A stretch of 64,000 bases of DNA. Source: CAVROP01 sp050012175 (lineage in GTDB: Bacteria > Acidobacteriota > Terriglobia > UBA7540). The stretch lies in assembly GCA_050012175.1 (NCBI GenBank), contig JBEKHR010000007.1, positions 97,050 through 161,049 on the forward strand. Reading direction: 5' to 3'. A model generated the notes under the pieces. The model worked only from the letters and a program-made list of their open reading frames with translations, made no database searches and was not told the origin of the DNA. Positions 59,118 through 64,000 of the stretch are shown piece by piece (the first letter of the stretch is position 1; each line of letters opens with the position of its first letter). Made by a program: the position numbers and the translations under genes.

Positions 59118-60145
59118 GGCCGGTTGCTCTGGCTGCCGGCAAGGGGGGCTAAGGGCTGAGGTTTCGAAGGTGCGTAGTAACCGGCACGGGTGCGAACGGA
59201 CAAGCGTCCATGACCCGGCGCCATCGCCTTCACTTGGATGACCCGATAGGCCCCGTCTTGCTTTCTGTTCGCGGGTGCATAAGCAATGGTGTACTGGTTA
59301 CGGATATCATGAGCGATCCGTTCACAAAGAGGGACAACCTCCGGCACGGATTGCGGAAAGAAAGCCTCGCCTCCCGTGGCCTTGGAAAGCTGCCGGAGCG
59401 CGTTGGGGTTCTGGTCGGGATCTTCTTCCGTATAGATACCTATGGTATAGATGATGGCATCGGACTGCCCTGCCATGGTCAGGATCTGGCCCAACTTGTA
59501 TCTGCTCGCGTTGTCGCCCCCGTCGCTCAGCACGATCAGCACTTTCTTGTCCCGATTACCCTTTTTCACGTGCTCGAGCGCAGCCGCCAGAGCGTCGCAG
59601 AGCGCCGTCTCGCCGCTGGCGATAATTCTCGACAGCGCAACCTGCAATTGCGTCGTTTGGTCCGTGAATGGTGTGTTAGCGGGAAGGCCAAACGAAACAT
59701 GCTCGTTGAAATTGACCACGAACATCTGGTCCTGCGGATTGCTGGAGCGGGCAAACGCCATGGCAGCGGCAATAACCTCAGCACGCTTGGGTCCCATGCT
59801 TCCACTGTTGTCCACAACCAAGCCCACCGTGACTGGAATATCCTCATGACTATAGTATTCAATCTGTTGAAGCACGCCGTCCTCGTATATCTGAAAGTCA
59901 TCCTTGCCGAGCCCCGAAACCGGAGCGCCTTTGTGGTTCTGCACGGTCGCGTGCAAGACCACGCTCGAAACACTTACACTGATTTTGTAGGGGTCAACTT
60001 GGCGAAGCTCGGATGTCGAGGGTTCTTGAGGGCGGGCAACACTGGGCAGAGTAAACAAGAACACAAGCGCGACCAGACATCGGCTCGTGGTGGCGCGTGC
60101 CTCCCCGGTGCGTACTCTCGTGCTGAATAATTTCGCGGCCCTCAA
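59114..60145 (-). CDS. Secreted VWA-domain protein (acidobacterial type)
   Basis: A 343-residue protein that starts with a TTG (60145) just after GGGAGGTGGAGG. A signal sequence lies at ~22-40. A short beta domain (KISVSVSSVVLHATVQNHKG, GLGKDDFQIYEDGVLQQI) precedes the VWA domain (~102-300) with the metal-site motif V-D112-N-S114-G-S116. This two-part layout is that of the 'VWFA-related Acidobacterial' family. It is coupled to the sortase gene, as in marine-bacterial sortase operons. It has no LPxTG-like end itself. Confidence 0.9.
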   Translation of the reverse strand: MRAAKLFSTRVRTGEARATTSRCLVALVFLFTLPSVARPQEPSTSELRQVDPYKISVSVSSVVLHATVQNHKGAPVSGLGKDDFQIYEDGVLQQIEYYSHEDIPVTVGLVVDNSGSMGPKRAEVIAAAMAFARSSNPQDQMFVVNFNEHVSFGLPANTPFTDQTTQLQVALSRIIASGETALCDALAAALEHVKKGNRDKKVLIVLSDGGDNASRYKLGQILTMAGQSDAIIYTIGIYTEEDPDQNPNALRQLSKATGGEAFFPQSVPEVVPLCERIAHDIRNQYTIAYAPANRKQDGAYRVIQVKAMAPGHGRLSVRTRAGYYAPSKPQPLAPLAGSQSNRP

Positions 60146-60176
60146 CCTCCACCTCCCGTAGAAAGGTGAACCGTGA

Positions 60177-60371
60177 CTATGGATCGAGAGACTCAGCCGC
60201 CATCCATCTTCCTTTCAGATGAGCGGCGCCCTGTGTGAGTTTGCGCGACCTCGGTGCCAGGATCCTAGCTCCCTGTTTGAGCACCAGAAACACCACACCG
60301 GCCGTACATAGCAGCGTCGCAGCAGCCAAAGCCGCGAGCGCACAGGCGACACATTCATAGACGATGAACAT
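60177..60371 (-). CDS. Small membrane protein upstream of VWA-sortase
   Basis: A 64-residue protein with GAGGGTG just before the ATG. A single long hydrophobic stretch (~7-35, ACALAALAAATLLCTAGVVF) is followed by a basic tail. It ends 31 bases before the VWA gene and may be the first gene of that operon. No family is recognised. Confidence 0.5.
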   Translation of the reverse strand: MFIVYECVACALAALAAATLLCTAGVVFLVLKQGARILAPRSRKLTQGAAHLKGRWMAAESLDP

Positions 60372-60875
60372 ACACCCTCAATCCAGGACATCGATCGCCC
60401 TCTAGTCAATTACAGCCAGTTGCCAGAAGGACGGGCTCCTTCAACTACGACCCTGCCCGTCGCCGGTCGAGTGTGTTCCCGCTTGGCTCCGAGGGACGAA
60501 CAGGCAGAGGTTGAACACCCGACACGCTCCCCCGTTTCAGTTTGTTGAATGTTAATCGTTGACGACTTGCCGTGTCGAACAGGTCGCCAACGCTGACAGG
60601 GCATAGAACTGTGCCTGTTTTCCCGGGCTGTACCGATGTTGACGGCTCTCTCATCAGCCCAGTCGTTTCGTGGAACTTGAGCGATCGCCGGGGAGTCCAC
60701 CCGGGTGGTCGCGAACTCGAGCGCCCGTGAAGGGAGGTAATACTCGCGTACCACCCCCCTTCACAACCCGACGCTCAGTCAGCTTCGCCTGGGCCAGCAA
60801 ATTGGCGCCCGAAGCGCCCTCCTTAGGCCCCCTACGCGGGCGGTCCACGCAGGCCCCGCAACGCACTCCCTTGGC
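60372..60875. other. 504-bp gap in the surface-protein region
   Basis: No convincing gene; the 114-codon minus-strand frame here has no ribosome site or domain. A hairpin with arms GTGAAGGG/CCCTTCAC and inner GGTA/TACC sits at 60727-60764. The region probably holds the promoter of the VWA-sortase operon and the end of the LPKTAS gene transcript. Confidence 0.4.
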
Positions 60876-61577
60876 TCAGACAGCTCGCTTCGAAAAACCC
60901 CACAGAGTAAGGCCTGCACCCAGCGACAGTAGCCCAATCAATCCCACAAGTGGCAATGTGCTGGCCGTTTTGGGTAAGCTCTGCGCAGCGGCTACCTCTA
61001 CCGGCTTCGCAGTTGCTACCTCTGGCGGGAGCTCCACGACCTCAGCTACTTGAACCTCTTCGCCCGTAGGTTTAACAGCCACGACCGGCGCTGTCTTCAA
61101 CTCCTCGATGGGCAGCGTTGCCAGTTCGACAGGCGTCGCGAGAACGACCTCGTTGGTCACCTTCGCCAGCTCGATCGCCCGTGACTTTGGGTACACAAAT
61201 TCCTCGCCCCATTGACGCCCCGGATAAAACCACGCCCGGATGGCTTCCGGCTGTCCCTCCGCCCTCTCCTTAAACGTCATTACCGTTTTGTCGGTCGCCC
61301 GCAAACGGTAATTGGGGATGGCGAGGATGGTTGTATACACATGGTCTTCGGCTTGGTTGAAAATTTGGACGATGTGGCGGTCCGATAGGGAATCGAAAAT
61401 CTTGAAGACATACGTACCCGCCGGCAAGGTCTGGGCGCCCACACCTGGAACTTCGACGGGGGCGCTGAATGTCACAATAGTCTTCCTGTTCCACTCGTCT
61501 GCCTTCGCACTCGGTAGAAACGTTAGAGCTACCAGGGACAAGCAGAAGATGGTCACTACTAATCTGAATCGATCCAT
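60876..61577 (-). CDS. Secreted protein with LPxTA-type sorting signal
   Basis: A 233-residue protein. It has a signal peptide (~1-26, ending LPSAKAD) and a beta-rich domain (~28-120: TIVTFSAPVEVPGVGAQTLP, AGTYVFKIFD, then IVQIFNQAEDHVYTTILAIP). A Val/Pro/Glu-rich spacer (~140-198) leads to the C-terminal signal: LPKTAS (201-206), a hydrophobic helix (LPLVGLIGLLSLGAGLTLW) and a basic end (SKRAV). LPxTA resembles the motif of class D sortases. The sortase is encoded 1.8 kb away. The N-terminal domain resembles that of 836-1219. Confidence 0.87.
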   Translation of the reverse strand: MDRFRLVVTIFCLSLVALTFLPSAKADEWNRKTIVTFSAPVEVPGVGAQTLPAGTYVFKIFDSLSDRHIVQIFNQAEDHVYTTILAIPNYRLRATDKTVMTFKERAEGQPEAIRAWFYPGRQWGEEFVYPKSRAIELAKVTNEVVLATPVELATLPIEELKTAPVVAVKPTGEEVQVAEVVELPPEVATAKPVEVAAAQSLPKTASTLPLVGLIGLLSLGAGLTLWGFSKRAV

Positions 61578-61645
61578 TTTTTCATTGAAGTTACCTCAAT
61601 CTTTCTTGGGGTGGTCTATTCTGCCCCGTGGTTCTTGGGTCGGAT

Positions 61646-62116
61646 CTATAAATGAAATGAATTTATGAGACACCATATCAGCGGGAAAACTCGTCCCACC
61701 GTTCGCCGTGCAGGCGACACTTTGAAAGGCCGAAGCGCAGATTGATAGATTTCAAGATCCGGAGTCGCCTTAACTACTTCCTCTTGGCCTATTGTTTGTT
61801 CCATCGTGTGGAATGCGGAATTCGAGACCTCATAGATTTGGACCGAGGGAATTCCCAGGAACACTCTCGCCAGAGCCATCAGCGCGCCAAGGCATCTAGC
61901 CTAGATTGCTCCCACGCTCTCCTTTTGATCCCAAAGGTTTAAGGAGAGCGCTTCCGTTCCATCTGGGCGGATGAAGGCGACAAGGCCCCGAAAATCCCTC
62001 TCCCTTCGAAACAGCGGCACAACTTCCTGCTCAAGGGTCCTGGTAAGCTCGACCTCGCAACCAGGCTTCACATTGATCAAAACCCCTCGTGTAAACACGT
62101 CGCTCCCCTCTGCCAT
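61646..62116 (-). pseudogene. ABM-like monooxygenase-fold protein broken by one stop
   Basis: Two halves lie in the same frame. The first (62116-61901) ends ...DGTEALSLNLWDQKESVGAI followed by a TAG. The second (61900 onward) continues ARCLGALMALARVFLGIPSV and QIYEVSNSAFH. Together they match the usual length and pattern of small antibiotic-biosynthesis-monooxygenase-like proteins of Acidobacteria (VKPGCEVELTRTLEQEVVPL at the start, YEVSNSxFH near the end). A single amber codon at 61901-61903 separates them, with no frameshift. It is a recent pseudogene, a read-through gene or a sequencing error. Confidence 0.65.
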
Positions 62117-62331
62117 TCGCCTCCCGCCAGATCCCGCCTGGCAGCTTCAGGTACACTCGTTATACCCTTGGGTGATTCGCGTGTCTGTTCAGTACTGCTC
62201 GCACGTTTGCTCAAAATTGCTCATCCCCGCTAATGAGGGCCACCAACAGTGTGGGCCGGTCGAAGTTACTGCTTGGTGGCGCATCAGTTCTTCATGCACG
62301 CGAGCACGATCACTGGGCTGAACCAAGACCG

Positions 62332-62523
62332 TCACCTCCCCACGTGGATCCTGGAGAGGGAATGCATAACTCCAAAAACATTCAGGAGCCACAAAACCAC
62401 GAGAATGACCACGACAGCATTCAAGATCGACTTAATGGAGCCCGCCATCGGAATGAAGCTATTGACGAGCCAGAGGAGAACACCAACCACGATCAGAACC
62501 ACCAAGACTTGAACTAAAGGCAT
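62332..62523 (-). CDS. Thivi_2564-family small membrane protein
   Basis: A 63-residue hydrophobic protein with a strong AAGGAGG site upstream. Two helices (LVQVLVVLIVVGVLLWLV and ILNAVVVILVVLWLLNVFGV) flank NSFIPMAGSIKS. The pattern MPLxxxxxVLIVVGVLLWLxNxxIPM is that of the Thivi_2564-type membrane peptides, whose role is not known. Confidence 0.78.
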   Translation of the reverse strand: MPLVQVLVVLIVVGVLLWLVNSFIPMAGSIKSILNAVVVILVVLWLLNVFGVMHSLSRIHVGR

Positions 62524-62716
62524 AAGCTAACTACCTCCTTATTTTCGAAGGCAAACGCCTATACGTCCGCTCCCCGGGAATTGAGAATGCGCGTACGTCT
62601 GTTTTTCATGTATGTTCCCAGCGGCCCCCGTCCCACAACCGGGGCCAGCCCGACTCCACTGACTCTTCTCGGTCAAGGGAGCCGGGCGCTTGTTTTGAAC
62701 ACCACCCTCTCAGTCT
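62524..62716. other. Gap before the Gln-rich gene
   Basis: No gene in ~190 bp. It carries CCCGTCCCACAACCGGGG-type short palindromes (~62628-62646) and possible promoter DNA for the Thivi_2564 gene, none clear. Confidence 0.3.
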
Positions 62717-64000
62717 TTAGCGAAGCGACTGCATGTCGAGGATTGACCCCAAAATGCCGCCAAGGATTGTGTACTTGCCGCCATAATAGCGACCATATCG
62801 ATAGCGGTGGTAGTAGCCATCTGCATAGCCGCGACGGAAACCCTCGCGAAAGTAGTAGTTGTAGTCGTCCTGGGGTACATAATAACCACCATAGCCGAAG
62901 TTCGCGTCCTGATAGGCATAAGAGTCTTTGTAGTTGTAACCCCAGCGATCCTGCCGGTCTGCCTGTCCGGCCAGGAAGCCTTGCTCATAACCGTAGTTCA
63001 CGGCCTCGCGAAGCAAATTTGCGCCGTATTGATTCGTCTCGTAGTAGCGGCCGCCACGGTTGTAACGATAGTTCCAACCCGTGTAGAAGTATGGATCATT
63101 GTTGTAATCGTGGCGCTCGTTCTGGAGGCGCATGTGCTGCTCACGTAGGCGCCCTAGGTACTCTTGCTGATAACGGTACTGCGCCCTGCGTCCTTGTTGC
63201 TGAAGCTCCGCTGTGTGCTGCTGCCCGACACGCTGCTGCTGATCTAGATTTTGACGGTACTGAGTCAGACGCTGCTGCTGCTCCCCAATAAGCTGCTGCT
63301 GACGCTCTTGCGAGAGGCGGGCTTGCTGCTGGTTTTGGTCTTGCTGCCGTTGCTGCTGCACTTGCTGTTGCCAATTCTGATCTCGTTGCCATTGTCTCTG
63401 CTGCGCCTGCTGTTGCTGCTGTTGCGCTTGGGCGCGCTGTTGTTGCTGCTGTGTGTTCTGGTTCTGCTGCTGTTGCTGCTGTTGCGCTTGGGTGCGCTGT
63501 TGTTGCTGCTGTGTGTTCTGGTTCTGCTGCTGTTGCTGCTGGGCGCGCTGTTGCTGCTGGGCCTGCTGCCTTTGCTGATTTTGCTGCTGGGCCTGCTGCT
63601 TTTGCTGGTTTTGCTGTTGCTGCTGGGCCTGTTGCCTTTGCTGGTTTTGCTGTTGGGCTTGCTGCTTTCGCTGGTTCTGCTGTTGCTGTTGGGCCTGCTG
63701 CCTTTGCTGGTTCTGCTGTTGCTGTTGGGCCTGTTGCCTTTGCTGGTTTTGCTGTTGGGCCTGCTGCTTTCGCTGGTTCTGCTGTTGCTGTTGGGCCTGC
63801 TGCCTTTGCTGATTTTGCTGCTGGGCCTGCTGCCTTTGCTGGTTTTGCTGTTGCTGTTGGGCCTGCTGCTTTTGCTGGTTCTGCTGTTGCTGTTGGGCCT
63901 GCTGCCTTTGCTGATTTTGCTGCTGGGCCTGCTGCCTTTGCTGGTTTTGCTGTTGCTGTTGGGCCTGCTGCTTTTGCTGGTTCTGCTGTTGCTGTTGGGC
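62717..64000 (-). CDS. Glutamine-rich repeat protein (partial, C-terminal part)
   Basis: The frame runs from the right edge to a stop at 62717, with no stop in between: at least 427 residues, N-terminus outside. About 220 residues are repeats such as QQQQQNQQKQQAQ and QQQNQQRQQAQ. DNA repeats are recent: 63421-63480 and 63481-63540 differ by one base, and a 102-bp unit recurs at ~63791 and ~63893. Then comes a helical Gln/Arg stretch (ARLSQERQQQLIGEQQQRL) and a Tyr/Gly-rich C-terminal domain (~130 residues; NYGYEQGFLAGQADRQDRWG, YYFREGFRRGYADGYYHRY). No signal peptide can be judged. Possibly a surface or envelope protein; function unknown. Confidence 0.8.
   Translation of the reverse strand, partial: AQQQQQNQQKQQAQQQQQNQQRQQAQQQNQQRQQAQQQQQNQQKQQAQQQQQNQQRQQAQQQNQQRQQAQQQQQNQRKQQAQQQNQQRQQAQQQQQNQQRQQAQQQQQNQRKQQAQQQNQQRQQAQQQQQNQQKQQAQQQNQQRQQAQQQQRAQQQQQQNQNTQQQQQRTQAQQQQQQQNQNTQQQQQRAQAQQQQQQAQQRQWQRDQNWQQQVQQQRQQDQNQQQARLSQERQQQLIGEQQQRLTQYRQNLDQQQRVGQQHTAELQQQGRRAQYRYQQEYLGRLREQHMRLQNERHDYNNDPYFYTGWNYRYNRGGRYYETNQYGANLLREAVNYGYEQGFLAGQADRQDRWGYNYKDSYAYQDANFGYGGYYVPQDDYNYYFREGFRRGYADGYYHRYRYGRYYGGKYTILGGILGSILDMQSLR

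Noticed and set aside
60410..60754. 114-residue minus-strand ORF in the gap after the LPKTAS gene
   Set aside because: No ribosome site, no hydrophobic or domain pattern; overlaps a hairpin at 60727-60764.

Overview
The window looks like a chromosomal segment of an uncultured member of the Acidobacteriota. The clues are a VWFA-type secreted protein of the acidobacterial kind, two small secreted beta-rich proteins with the 'LPAG' motif, a CadC-like winged-helix regulator joined to a TolB-like domain, TTG/GTG starts with strong Shine-Dalgarno sites, moderately high GC, and intergenic regions packed with palindromes and degenerate 'ctga/gtca' repeats. The taxonomic call is inference from gene content; there is no rRNA gene.

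Positions 1-43,000 are mostly housekeeping. They hold a partial regulator, a rhomboid protease, an EamA transporter, a MenC/NSAR enolase-superfamily gene coupled to a COG3375 acetyltransferase and mazG; then a DUF1844/metallo-hydrolase pair and ribF; then the isoprenoid, envelope and repair cluster recN-uppS-cdsA-dxr-rseP-ispG on the minus strand. A MASE1-PAS-PAS-SpoIIE phosphatase follows, then a complete tolQ-tolR-tolA(tonB)-tolB-pal-cpoB system, ssb, a sigma/anti-sigma/Spy-like operon, an XRE regulator, guaA, leuS, nfo, a Uma2 nuclease, an M13 peptidase, argS, pepA and smpB. The long gaps carry repeats, including two related MITE-like elements with 8-bp target duplications and a third, IS630-like one.

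Positions 43,030-58,133 are the accessory region. An initiator tRNA-Met gene (43030-43106) is the target of a 14.2-kb integrative mobilizable element bounded by identical 47-bp repeats (43062-43108 and 57290-57336). The element carries xis-int, an unknown membrane protein, a MobC-like protein, a coupling ATPase, a MobF relaxase-helicase, a winged-helix protein, a membrane-anchored unknown, a compact Mre11/Rad50-like pair, ArdC and a Phd-PIN toxin-antitoxin module. It has no type IV secretion genes. Beyond its right end lie two nearly identical 368-370-bp cassettes. Each is a tiny GIY-YIG nuclease gene whose stop codon overlaps the anticodon loop of another tRNA-Met 3' half. A rho-independent terminator, probably the original one of the tRNA gene, follows the last copy. 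These tRNA-half-bounded nuclease cassettes are the most unusual structure in the window.

Positions 58,400-64,000 are on the minus strand and concern the cell surface: a small membrane protein, a VWA protein and a sortase in one operon, next to a secreted protein with a C-terminal LPKTAS-TM-KR sorting signal. After these come an ABM-like pseudogene with one in-frame amber codon, a Thivi_2564-type membrane peptide, and the C-terminal part of a glutamine-rich repeat protein that runs off the window.
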